From NCBI GenBank assembly GCA_028712845.1, contig JAQTPO010000065.1, forward strand, positions 4,010 to 10,787: a stretch of DNA of 6,778 nucleotides. Reading direction: 5' to 3'. A program made the position numbers and the translations under genes. Each line of letters opens with the position of its first letter. Position 1 is the stretch's first letter. Shown in pieces: positions 1 to 5,832 of this stretch. The notes below the pieces were generated by a model. The model did no database searches. It was not told the DNA's origin and saw only the letters and a program-made list of their open reading frames with translations. This stretch comes from Dehalococcoidales bacterium. GTDB lineage: Bacteria; Chloroflexota; Dehalococcoidia; Dehalococcoidales; Fen-1064.

Positions 1-611
1 ATATTGCCCCGGTGTGTGTAGATAATCATGGTAGTACCGCCAAAAGCATACAGCAGGTACTCGATCGGTAAACCATTAAAAATGGTGAGAGGAATCAGGA
101 TAGCATAAGTGCCCACAACACCGGCGATGGACCCCAGTGAAACGAAAAGTGTCGATGCGGCGCCGAGGAACAGAACCTCACCACCAAACAACGCGACCAT
201 CGGGAACAAAGCTATCCAGCCGCCGAAGAAAGTGGCGACACCGCTACCGCCGTGGAATTTGAGAAACACCGACCAGTTATGCCCGGCAACCGCCGCCAAA
301 CCCGCCAGCACCTGACCCAGCAGTGGCCCGAAACCAAAGGGACCTACCGCCATATAGCTTTTACCGATGATTAGCCCGGCAAACAACACAGCGACCGCGC
401 CCTTGGCAATGTCCAGCAAGGCGGAAACAATCGCTACTTTTCTGCCGGCGGAGCGCAAAACATTGGTAGCACCAACTTTCCCGCTCCCCCACTCACGCAC
501 ATCCACTCCTGCCATCGACTTTGAAAGAATCAAACCAAAGGGGATAGAACCGAGTATGTAGGCAATAATCATCGAGGCGAGATAGCGAGCAATCATCATC
601 GCGACTATCAT
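1..611 (-). CDS. plsY: Glycerol-3-phosphate acyltransferase PlsY, 3' end outside window
   Basis: Integral membrane enzyme that moves an acyl group from acyl-phosphate to glycerol 3-phosphate, the first acylation step of bacterial phospholipid synthesis. I translated 203 codons by hand. They hold the family motifs in order: GSIPFG near residue 21 (motif 1 Ser22), Arg39 followed by GSGKVGATNVLR (about 42-53), GHNW with His111, a glycine loop FHGGSGVAT at 119-127, and THRGN with His200 and Asn203 (motif 3). Long hydrophobic stretches lie between them. Usual length is about 200-220, so only a short cytoplasmic tail should be missing. The ATG at 611 is chosen because a strong GGAGGTGA ribosome site sits just upstream (615-622, inside the end of der) and the ATG overlaps the der stop as ATGA. 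Family proteins usually have lysines in the glycine loop (KGGKG); here they are His and Ser. In many bacteria gpsA follows plsY, but that would lie outside. Confidence 0.93.
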   Translation of the reverse strand, partial: MIVAMMIARYLASMIIAYILGSIPFGLILSKSMAGVDVREWGSGKVGATNVLRSAGRKVAIVSALLDIAKGAVAVLFAGLIIGKSYMAVGPFGFGPLLGQVLAGLAAVAGHNWSVFLKFHGGSGVATFFGGWIALFPMVALFGGEVLFLGAASTLFVSLGSIAGVVGTYAILIPLTIFNGLPIEYLLYAFGGTTMIIYTHRGN

Positions 612-1921
612 GACTCACCTCCGGTTTTAAAAACTAAACGTAATGGCGTGCCGGCAAAACCAAAAGCCTCCCTGAGCTTGTTTTCCAGAAAACGTTTATA
701 GGAAAAATGCACGAGCCGGCTATCATTAACCCGAAATGTAAAGGTCGGGGGACTTACTTCGGTCTGCGTAACGCCTTTCACGGATAGCATTGTTTTCCCT
801 TTGCGCGGCAGGTTATGAGCCGCTATCGCATCCTTAATGATGCCGCGGAGTTCAGCGACCGGGAGTTGCTTAATTCTCTCCTGATACACCCGGTATGCCT
901 GAGGCATCACCTCACTGACCCCCTGCCCTGTTTTAGCAGACATGAACAGAATCGGAGCATAAGCCATAAATTTGAACTGTTTTCTGGTATTTTCCGCCCA
1001 TTCATTTTGATCTTCGTTAGTCACCAGGTCCCACTTGTTTACAATAATCACAATCCCCTTAAACGCTTGTTGAATATAACCCGCAATGTGCATATCCTGC
1101 GCCGAGAACATTTCGGTTGCATCCAGCACAAGCAAGGCAACATCACACCGGTCGATGGCACGCATCGAGCGGAGAACACTAAACTGTTCTATTCCGGTCT
1201 CGATCTGCCCACGTTTCCTGATGCCAGCCGTATCAATAAGTAACACATTGTTTCCCAAAAATTCAAGTTTCGTATCGATGGCGTCACGTGTTGTCCCCGG
1301 GACATCAGACACAATGACCCTTTCCCGACCCAGCAGGGTATTCAAAAGCATCGATTTACCCACATTAGGCTTGCCCACAATCGCTACCTTCATCATCTCA
1401 GCTTCTAAAGGCGCCGGCGCTGATTCAGGCAAGAGAGTAATGATTTTCTCTATCAGCTCCGCCGTGCTCCGACCGTGATAAGCACTGATGACGAAAGGCT
1501 CGCCCAGCCCCAAACGGTAGAACTCTACCGCCTGTGTTTCCAGCTTCTCGTTATCGGCTTTGTTTGCTACCAGAAGCATCGGCTTCTTCAGTCTCCTTAC
1601 AAGGTCGGCGATTTCCAGGTCGGCGGGCATGATGCCATCCTTGACATCCACCATAAAGATGATAGCATCCGCCTCGGACATTGCCCGCGTAATCTGCTCT
1701 TTGACCCCGCGGTCAATCTCTGTCTGCATACCTAATTCAAGCCCGCCGGTATCCACCAGCGTGAAATCTTTATCATTCCAGGAAACATCGGCGAAAACAC
1801 GGTCGCGGGTAGTCCCCGGCAGGTTCTCGACAATGGAAATACGCTTGCCGGCTAAACGGTTCAGCAGCGTCGATTTACCGACATTTTGCCGTCCTATGAT
1901 AGCAATGATTGGTTTACTCAA
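608..1921 (-). CDS. der: Ribosome-associated GTPase Der (EngA)
   Basis: Essential double GTPase that helps mature the 50S ribosomal subunit. The 437 residues match the usual length. First G domain: P-loop GRQNVGKST at 10-18, PGTTRD at 34-39, DTGG at 56-59, NKAD at 119-122. Second G domain: P-loop GKPNVGKS at 182-189, PGTTRD at 207-212, DTAG at 229-232, NKWD at 294-297. The C-terminal KH-like domain spans about 350-437 (SPPTFTFRVND, LVHFSYKRFLENKLREAFGF). The start is TTG, with GGAG five bases upstream (1927-1930), so it is a non-ATG gene with a good ribosome site. Its stop overlaps the plsY ATG (ATGA), so the two are translationally coupled. A TATAAT lies 11 bases before the TTG, but no convincing -35 is seen because the terminator hairpin occupies that place. 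Expression may therefore come from readthrough of argF or from this weak site. Nothing looks broken. Confidence 0.97.
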   Translation of the reverse strand: MSKPIIAIIGRQNVGKSTLLNRLAGKRISIVENLPGTTRDRVFADVSWNDKDFTLVDTGGLELGMQTEIDRGVKEQITRAMSEADAIIFMVDVKDGIMPADLEIADLVRRLKKPMLLVANKADNEKLETQAVEFYRLGLGEPFVISAYHGRSTAELIEKIITLLPESAPAPLEAEMMKVAIVGKPNVGKSMLLNTLLGRERVIVSDVPGTTRDAIDTKLEFLGNNVLLIDTAGIRKRGQIETGIEQFSVLRSMRAIDRCDVALLVLDATEMFSAQDMHIAGYIQQAFKGIVIIVNKWDLVTNEDQNEWAENTRKQFKFMAYAPILFMSAKTGQGVSEVMPQAYRVYQERIKQLPVAELRGIIKDAIAAHNLPRKGKTMLSVKGVTQTEVSPPTFTFRVNDSRLVHFSYKRFLENKLREAFGFAGTPLRLVFKTGGES

Positions 1922-1932
1922 AATCGCTCCAA

Positions 1933-1938
1933 ATTATA
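1933..1938 (-). promoter_or_regulatory. Possible -10 box upstream of der
   Basis: The minus strand reads a perfect TATAAT here, 11 bases before the der TTG. The matching -35 position falls in the G/C run of the upstream hairpin and has no TTGACA-like hexamer, and there is no TGn extension. A start 7 bases downstream would leave almost no leader and would sit in the GGAG site. It may be chance or an activator-dependent promoter. Confidence 0.25.
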
Positions 1939-1944
1939 GACTAT

Positions 1945-1979
1945 TGAAAAAGAGACCCCCCTTTCGAAGAGGGGGGGGG
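1945..1979 (-). terminator. Intrinsic terminator after argF
   Basis: Read on the minus strand, six to nine C's, a short TCTTCGAAA loop region and six G's form a stem of at least six G-C pairs. It is followed by TCTCTTTTTC. It lies 19 bases past the argF stop and before der, as expected for a Rho-independent terminator. The C-rich/G-rich palindrome also resembles a dispersed repeat type, so it may be a repeat serving as terminator. Confidence 0.65.
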
Positions 1980-1997
1980 ATTAAAAATGGGCTTTTG

Positions 1998-2930
1998 CTA
2001 TTCTTTCCCGAGCATCCTTGCCAGTAATGCTTTTTGTGCGTGCATCCTGTTCTCCGCCTGGTCAAAAACCGCCGACCGGGCACTATCCAGAATGCCCCCG
2101 GCAACTTCCTCACCGTGATGGGCCGGCAGACAATGCATTATGATGGAATTTTTCTTTGTCAGTGCCAGTAATTTCTCATTAATCTGATAATCGGCAAATA
2201 CCTTGCGGCGAACCTCCGCTTCCGCCTCCTGTCCCATACTTGTCCAGGTATCCGTATAGACTACGTCAACGCCTTTTGCGGCCAATCGCGGGTTTTCCGT
2301 ACAGAAGATTTTCGCGCCGCTATCTTTAGCATAAATGCGGGCTTTCTTCAGGACTGCCTTATCGATTGTATAACTTTTCGGCGAAGCGATGTTGAAGCTA
2401 ACTCCCGTCATCGCGCAGGCGAGCATCAGGCTATTCGCCACATTATTGCCGTCCCCGATATATGCCAGCGTCAGCCCTTTTAACTTACCTTTCTTCTCAT
2501 AAATAGTGAGTAAATCCGCCAGAGCCTGACAGGGATGCTCGAAATCTGACAGGGCATTGATGACCGGCACAGAAGCATACTTAGCCAGCACTTCTAATTT
2601 GTGCTGTGCAAAAGTTCGCAAGACTATCCCATCGACATACCGGCTCAGCACCCGGGCAACATCCGGGATTGATTCCCGTTTGCCCAGACCGACTTCTTCC
2701 GGCGACAGATAGATGGGCTGTCCGCCCAGCTGGCGCATCGCCACCTCAAAACTCACCCTGGTCCTCAAGGATGGTTTCTCGAAGAGAATCGCCAGCGTCT
2801 TGTTTTTTAGCAGGGCAAGCCAACCTCGGGATTTCAACTCGATGGCATATTTAATGAGCGATTCAACCTCACCGGGCGTAAGGTCAGCCATAGAGAGAAG
2901 ATGACTTGTTTTTAATCCCGTCTTTTTCAT
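1998..2930 (-). CDS. argF: Ornithine carbamoyltransferase
   Basis: Cytoplasmic enzyme joining carbamoyl phosphate and ornithine to make citrulline in arginine synthesis. With the ATG at 2930 the protein has 310 residues, the normal size. Carbamoyl-phosphate site SLRTR is at 54-58 and HPCQ at 132-135. The ornithine domain shows DGNNVANS at 160-167, DTWTSMG at 227-233 and the catalytic HCLP at 266-269, followed by HHGEEV. The reading frame stays open 42 codons further upstream, but that extension has no family similarity and crosses a good promoter, so I reject it. No Shine-Dalgarno sequence precedes the chosen ATG. Instead a -10 box ends 7 bases before it, suggesting a leaderless message. It is divergent from the DUF4342 gene. 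No other arginine gene is in view and no ARG box was recognised. Confidence 0.95.
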   Translation of the reverse strand: MKKTGLKTSHLLSMADLTPGEVESLIKYAIELKSRGWLALLKNKTLAILFEKPSLRTRVSFEVAMRQLGGQPIYLSPEEVGLGKRESIPDVARVLSRYVDGIVLRTFAQHKLEVLAKYASVPVINALSDFEHPCQALADLLTIYEKKGKLKGLTLAYIGDGNNVANSLMLACAMTGVSFNIASPKSYTIDKAVLKKARIYAKDSGAKIFCTENPRLAAKGVDVVYTDTWTSMGQEAEAEVRRKVFADYQINEKLLALTKKNSIIMHCLPAHHGEEVAGGILDSARSAVFDQAENRMHAQKALLARMLGKE

Positions 2931-2937
2931 ATCATCA

Positions 2938-2966
2938 AGTATAACCCACAGATTGTCACAATTCAA
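2938..2966 (-). promoter_or_regulatory. argF promoter, probably leaderless
   Basis: On the minus strand, TTGAAT (2961-2966), a 17-base spacer and TATACT (2938-2943) match the sigma-70 consensus at 4/6 and 5/6. Seven bases then separate the -10 from the argF ATG, so transcription should begin at or within a base or two of the A of ATG. This fits the absence of a ribosome site. Confidence 0.6.
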
Positions 2967-2976
2967 CTGAACGCCC

Positions 2977-3005
2977 TTTACTTTTGCCTCTGGAACTGGT
3001 TTAAT
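2977..3005 (+). promoter_or_regulatory. Promoter for the DUF4342 gene
   Basis: TTTACT (2977-2982), a 17-base spacer and TTTAAT (3000-3005), preceded by a TGn extended -10 (2997-2999). The expected start near 3012 gives a leader of about 38 bases that includes the GGGAGG ribosome site. It points away from the argF promoter, and the two -35 boxes are about 10 bases apart. Confidence 0.5.
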
Positions 3006-3049
3006 GATTCGTGCAATTAGTTGCAATAAGTAAATCGGGAGGCGGGATA

Positions 3050-3313
3050 ATGTCAACGGAGAAATTCACCATCTCGGGAAATCAGTTAGTCGAGAAAGTA
3101 AAACAGCTCATCCGCGAGGGCAATGTCCGCCGTGTCCGTGTCCTGCACGAAGGCAGGGTTGTCCTGGAAATCCCGTTAACAATCGGGGCGCCGGCGGCGG
3201 CAATCACGATTATGGCGGCGCCACTCTTGGCGGCACTGGGCGCTTTTGCGGCGCTGGTGACGGAGTGCACGGTTGAAGTGGAAAAGATAGAGGGGAAAAC
3301 AGATACGAAATAG
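3050..3313 (+). CDS. DUF4342 family small protein
   Basis: An 87-residue protein whose layout fits the DUF4342 family as I know it; the family has no known function. The N-terminal part (1-41) starts EKFTISGNQLVEKVKQLI, then EGNVRRVRV and an EIPL motif at 40-43. A hydrophobic Ala/Leu-rich segment (43-70, with APLLAALGAFAALV) follows, then a conserved-looking TECTVEVEK (71-79) and a charged tail. The hydrophobic stretch could be one membrane segment or a buried helix. I chose the ATG at 3050 because GGGAGG (3037-3042) lies 7 bases upstream and the family domain begins right there; an earlier in-frame start at 3011 lacks such a site. It stands alone between a promoter and a terminator, divergent from argF, so context gives no role. 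Confidence 0.85.
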   Translation: MSTEKFTISGNQLVEKVKQLIREGNVRRVRVLHEGRVVLEIPLTIGAPAAAITIMAAPLLAALGAFAALVTECTVEVEKIEGKTDTK

Positions 3314-3344
3314 GCCGGCAAGACAGGCCGGTTTTATCATTTTT
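3312..3344 (+). terminator. Intrinsic terminator after the DUF4342 gene
   Basis: CCGGC (3315-3319) pairs with GCCGG (3327-3331) over a 7-base loop; two G-T pairs and one A-T pair can extend the base. TTTTATCATTTT follows. It begins at the stop codon itself. Confidence 0.65.
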
Positions 3345-3359
3345 ACACACTGAAAACGG

Positions 3360-3389
3360 TTGACAAGCAGCCGATGTAAGTGCAATACT
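3360..3389 (+). promoter_or_regulatory. Promoter of the acyl-CoA synthetase/phosphatase operon
   Basis: Perfect TTGACA (3360-3365), an 18-base spacer and AATACT (3384-3389, 4/6) with a TGn extended -10 (3381-3383). The predicted start near 3396 leaves a leader of about 35 bases holding AAGGAGG (3416-3422). It lies just after the previous terminator. Confidence 0.55.
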
Positions 3390-3430
3390 GACTGAAGAAC
3401 TAATTTGATTTAGACAAGGAGGCTAGCGTA

Positions 3431-4864
3431 ATGCCAGCAGAAAATAATCACCCCCTGGATAGAATGTTTCACCCGGCATCGATTGCTGTCGTTGGCGCTT
3501 CTGCCAGCGGTTCAGGCTGGGTAGGGCGTTTGATAGACTTCGGATACGGTGACAAGGGAGAAATCTACCCGATTAATCCGAAGGCAACTGAAATACACGG
3601 GCTGAAAGCCTATCCCCGCGTCTGCGACGTGCCTGGCCCGGTGGAATACGCTATTTTTAATATCCCCGCTCGTTTTGCTCCGCAGGCGATGAGGGATTGT
3701 GTCACCAAGGGCGTGAAGTTTGTACATTGTTATGCCGCCGGTTTTGCCGAAACAGGCACCGAGGAAGGGAAACTGGCTGAACTTGAAATGGCAAAAATAG
3801 CGAAAGAGGGTGGCATCCGCTGGTTGGGACCGAACTGCATGGGTATATACTGCCCGGACTCCGGAATGACCTTTAACGAAGACTTCTCCAAGGAAAAGGG
3901 CAGGGTCGCTTTTATTTCCCAATCCGGTGCGGAATCGATGCGCCTGGTTTTTCTGGGGCAGGATGTCAATCTGTTCTTCAGCAAAGTAATCAGTTACGGC
4001 AATGCCGCTGACTTGGATTCACATGATTTTCTTGAATACATGGCTGATGATAAAGAAACGGATGTCATCGCGATGTACATAGAGGGTGTAAAGCATGGCG
4101 CACAATTTGTATCCGGCATTAAGAAATGCATGGAAAAGAAACCCATCGTCATCTTGAAAGCCGGTTTAACAGAAAGCGGCGCAGGGGCGGCGGCTTCTCA
4201 TACCGCCTCGCTGGCAGGAGCCAAAGCGATGTGGGATGCCTTCTTCAAACAGACCGGCGCTATCTCCGCTGTAACGATGGATGAAGTTGCCGATATCCTG
4301 CAAGGGCTCACACGCATGAGAAAACCTCAAGGACGGCGGGTGGCAGTAGTCGGGCGCGGCGGCGGTATCGGCGTGATTGCTGCCGATATTTGTGAACGTG
4401 CCGGATTGAAAGTACCGCCATTCAGTAAAGAGACCAGACAGAGACTAACACAGATTATCCCCGAAGCCGGCGCTGGTATCAGGAATCCGGTTGAAACTAC
4501 GCTGGGACTCGGCGGCGCGGTCGATTTCTATCGCCGCGGATTGTCCATCGTTGACCAGGACACCGAGACGGATATGATTCTGATTCATATGGCAATCGAT
4601 GTTTACGGGGGTCATACCCCGAACCTCGCTAAGAGTGTCGCAGAATCCGCAGAAGCCCTGTGTGAAGTAGCCCCTTCCCTGCAGAAACCTATCGCCGTGG
4701 CGCTCTTCGCCGGCGGGCATCCGGATACGGTTATGGCAATCGTCTCCGCGCGGGATAAGATGACCAGGGCCGGCATTCCCTGCTATTCCGGGGTTGAATC
4801 AGCCAGCCGGGCATTCAGTAAGGTCTATAATTACTACCAGACTGCCGCCCAGAAACAACAATGA
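3431..4864 (+). CDS. Acyl-CoA synthetase (ADP-forming) alpha subunit, CoA-binding
   Basis: The 477-residue protein has the layout of the alpha part of ADP-forming acetate/acyl-CoA ligases (COG1042-like, related to succinyl-CoA ligase). These enzymes convert acyl-CoA, ADP and phosphate to acid, CoA and ATP, or the reverse. A CoA-binding Rossmann domain (about 10-135) begins with VVGASASGSG at 20-29. A second domain (about 150-290) has SQSG at 163-166 and the likely phospho-histidine His257 in AASHTASLAG. A third domain (about 300-460) has GRGGGIG at 308-314 and NPVE at 352-355, where relatives often have NPVD. AAGGAGG lies 8 bases before the ATG. It ends in an ATGA overlap with the phosphatase gene. 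The ATP-grasp beta domain that completes the enzyme is neither fused nor adjacent, so it must be elsewhere or the protein works differently. Substrate unknown; acetate is only the default guess. Confidence 0.85.
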   Translation: MPAENNHPLDRMFHPASIAVVGASASGSGWVGRLIDFGYGDKGEIYPINPKATEIHGLKAYPRVCDVPGPVEYAIFNIPARFAPQAMRDCVTKGVKFVHCYAAGFAETGTEEGKLAELEMAKIAKEGGIRWLGPNCMGIYCPDSGMTFNEDFSKEKGRVAFISQSGAESMRLVFLGQDVNLFFSKVISYGNAADLDSHDFLEYMADDKETDVIAMYIEGVKHGAQFVSGIKKCMEKKPIVILKAGLTESGAGAAASHTASLAGAKAMWDAFFKQTGAISAVTMDEVADILQGLTRMRKPQGRRVAVVGRGGGIGVIAADICERAGLKVPPFSKETRQRLTQIIPEAGAGIRNPVETTLGLGGAVDFYRRGLSIVDQDTETDMILIHMAIDVYGGHTPNLAKSVAESAEALCEVAPSLQKPIAVALFAGGHPDTVMAIVSARDKMTRAGIPCYSGVESASRAFSKVYNYYQTAAQKQQ

Positions 4865-5463
4865 CAGAAATTATCCTCGCACGACACGGCCAGACGGCGT
4901 GGAATATCGGCGAGGTCTTTCGCGGGCAGACTGATATCCCGCTCGATGAAACCGGCCTTCGGCAGGCGGAGTTGCTGGCAAAATACCTGAGCGACCGTAA
5001 GGTCGAAGCCATCTATTCCAGTCCGCTGCAACGCGCGCTGAAAACCGCCCGGGCTATTGCCCGCTATCAGCAACTCGAGGTAAAGGTCTCTGAAAAACTG
5101 AACGACCTCAGCTTCGGAGAGTGGGAAGGCATGCCCCACGAGGAAGTGAAGGAAAAATACAAAGAACTCTACGAAGCGTGGATAGCTAAACCCAATCTGG
5201 TCAAGCTGCCCGGCGGCGAAAGTCTGGATGACCTCACCAGAAGGGCTTTTGCATTCGTTAATGAAGTAATCAATCAATATCAGGGTACCGTTGTGCTGGT
5301 AGCCCACCGGGTGGTGAACCAGGCGCTTATCCTGGCAATGCTGGGTCTGGATAATTCTCACTTCTGGAACATCAGGCTGGATACCGCCGCCACCACGATT
5401 TTCACTTACCAGCATTGCAGATATATCCTGGTAGAGCACAACAATACTTCCTACCTGAAATGA
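4861..5463 (+). CDS. Histidine phosphatase family protein (phosphoglycerate mutase-like)
   Basis: A 200-residue cytoplasmic phosphatase of the RHG superfamily. Catalytic residues are visible: Arg8-His9-Gly10 (the phosphorylated histidine), Arg58 in SPLQRA, Glu87 in FGEWEG and His149 in VLVAHR. No signal peptide. The fold and length suit cofactor-independent phosphatases such as CobC (alpha-ribazole phosphatase) or GpmB-like enzymes; the substrate cannot be told from motifs, so no gene symbol is given. The ATG overlaps the stop of the acyl-CoA synthetase gene (ATGA) and has no clear Shine-Dalgarno sequence, so it is probably translated by coupling from the upstream gene. A role linked to acyl-CoA or phosphate metabolism follows only from position. 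The stop codon abuts the hairpin array, and no U-tract terminator follows it. Confidence 0.9.
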   Translation: MTEIILARHGQTAWNIGEVFRGQTDIPLDETGLRQAELLAKYLSDRKVEAIYSSPLQRALKTARAIARYQQLEVKVSEKLNDLSFGEWEGMPHEEVKEKYKELYEAWIAKPNLVKLPGGESLDDLTRRAFAFVNEVINQYQGTVVLVAHRVVNQALILAMLGLDNSHFWNIRLDTAATTIFTYQHCRYILVEHNNTSYLK

Positions 5464-5478
5464 TGCTGCGGTTATACA

Positions 5479-5505
5479 TTAATCCCTCGAAAGACTCGTG
5501 ATTAA
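5479..5505. repeat. Hairpin with 11-base TCGAAAGACTC loop (copy 1)
   Basis: TTAATC (5479-5484) pairs with GATTAA (5500-5505); after one C/T mismatch a C-G pair closes the loop TCGAAAGACTC (5487-5497). The same loop recurs at 5766-5776 on a different stem. Confidence 0.7.
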
Positions 5506-5508
5506 GTA

Positions 5509-5524
5509 CGAAACTGCGGTTTCG
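5509..5524. repeat. TGCG-loop hairpin 1
   Basis: Perfect 6-bp stem CGAAAC/GTTTCG around TGCG (5515-5518). An alternative stem CGGAA/TTCCG (5523-5527 with 5532-5536) competes for its last two bases. Confidence 0.75.
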
Positions 5525-5557
5525 GAAACTATTCCGTGTTGTGAATGTGCGCTGCCC

Positions 5558-5581
5558 CTCCCGTGTGAGAAAATACGGGAG
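5558..5581. repeat. Inverted repeat CTCCCGT/ACGGGAG
   Basis: Perfect 7-bp stem with a 10-base A-rich loop (5565-5574). It belongs to neither loop family of the array. Confidence 0.65.
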
Positions 5582-5585
5582 AAGC

Positions 5586-5604
5586 TCGGTGTCCCTTACA
5601 CCGA
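5586..5604. repeat. Inverted repeat TCGGTGT/ACACCGA
   Basis: Perfect 7-bp stem with the 5-base loop CCCTT (5593-5597), four bases after the previous inverted repeat. The spacing suggests two stacked stem-loops. Confidence 0.65.
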
Positions 5605-5632
5605 TGTTTGACACTGCGTGCCAGATCCATTC

Positions 5633-5648
5633 GTCCTTAAAGAAGGAC
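5633..5648. repeat. Hairpin GTCCTT/AAGGAC
   Basis: Perfect 6-bp stem with an AAAG loop. An alternative outer pairing, TCGTCC (5631-5636) with GGACGA (5652-5657), would break both this stem and TGCG hairpin 2. Confidence 0.65.
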
Positions 5649-5653
5649 TCAGG

Positions 5654-5671
5654 ACGACATTGCGATGTCGT
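5654..5671. repeat. TGCG-loop hairpin 2
   Basis: Perfect 7-bp stem ACGACAT/ATGTCGT around TGCG (5661-5664). Confidence 0.75.
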
Positions 5672-5693
5672 ATTCGTCCGATGTGGTACATTC

Positions 5694-5710
5694 GTCTGTT
5701 GAAGGCAGAC
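5694..5710. repeat. Hairpin with TGAAG loop (copy 1)
   Basis: GTCTGT pairs with GCAGAC (one T-G wobble) around TGAAG (5700-5704). GTAC on each side (5686-5689 and 5714-5717) can extend it across an internal loop. It is the counterpart of the longer hairpin at 5783-5814. Confidence 0.65.
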
Positions 5711-5716
5711 TCAGTA

Positions 5717-5732
5717 CGATGCTGCGGCATCG
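5717..5732. repeat. TGCG-loop hairpin 3
   Basis: Perfect 6-bp stem CGATGC/GCATCG around TGCG (5723-5726); the closing C-G pair is the classic partner of a UNCG loop. Confidence 0.75.
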
Positions 5733-5758
5733 GATTTTCGCGCCCCCGGTGCATACAT

Positions 5759-5783
5759 TAGTTCCTCGAAAGACTCGGAACTA
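5759..5783. repeat. Hairpin with 11-base TCGAAAGACTC loop (copy 2)
   Basis: Perfect 7-bp stem TAGTTCC/GGAACTA around TCGAAAGACTC (5766-5776). The loop is identical to copy 1 and both are preceded by ATACATTA-type sequence, but the stem is replaced on both sides. Confidence 0.75.
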
Positions 5784-5814
5784 TACGTCAGTCTGTTGAA
5801 GACAGCCTGAGTAT
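5783..5814. repeat. Long hairpin with TGAAG loop (copy 2)
   Basis: ATAC, a bulged G, TCAG, a T/C mismatch and CTGT pair with ACAG, CTGA and GTAT around TGAAG (5797-5801): 12 base pairs. The outer bases overlap the previous stem by one and TGCG hairpin 4 by one. Confidence 0.7.
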
Positions 5815-5829
5815 GACATTGCGATGTCA
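5814..5829. repeat. TGCG-loop hairpin 4
   Basis: Perfect 6-bp stem TGACAT/ATGTCA around TGCG (5820-5823). Compared with hairpin 2, the outermost C-G pair has become T-A on both sides. Confidence 0.75.
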
Positions 5830-5832
5830 GTA

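Noticed and set aside
109..561. Plus-strand frames opposite plsY
   Set aside because: The minus strand gives a clear PlsY; the plus-strand frames are Pro/Thr/Ala-rich shadows.
815..2027. Several plus-strand frames opposite der
   Set aside because: They are shadows of the der coding sequence, without domains or ribosome sites.
2931..3056. 42-codon N-terminal extension of ArgF
   Set aside because: It gives a protein longer than the family, has no family similarity, and overlaps a well-formed promoter.
3082..3321. Minus-strand frame opposite the DUF4342 gene
   Set aside because: Low-complexity Ala/Ser/Thr translation mirroring the real gene; no ribosome site.
4834..5439. 201-codon minus-strand frame opposite the phosphatase gene
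   Set aside because: The plus strand encodes a protein with all catalytic motifs; the antisense product has no recognisable domain.
5631..5719. Minus-strand CTGA-stem-GAA pattern resembling a hammerhead ribozyme core
   Set aside because: A hammerhead needs CUGANGA before stem II; here the stem follows CUGA directly, and no stem I/III with a cleavage site was found.
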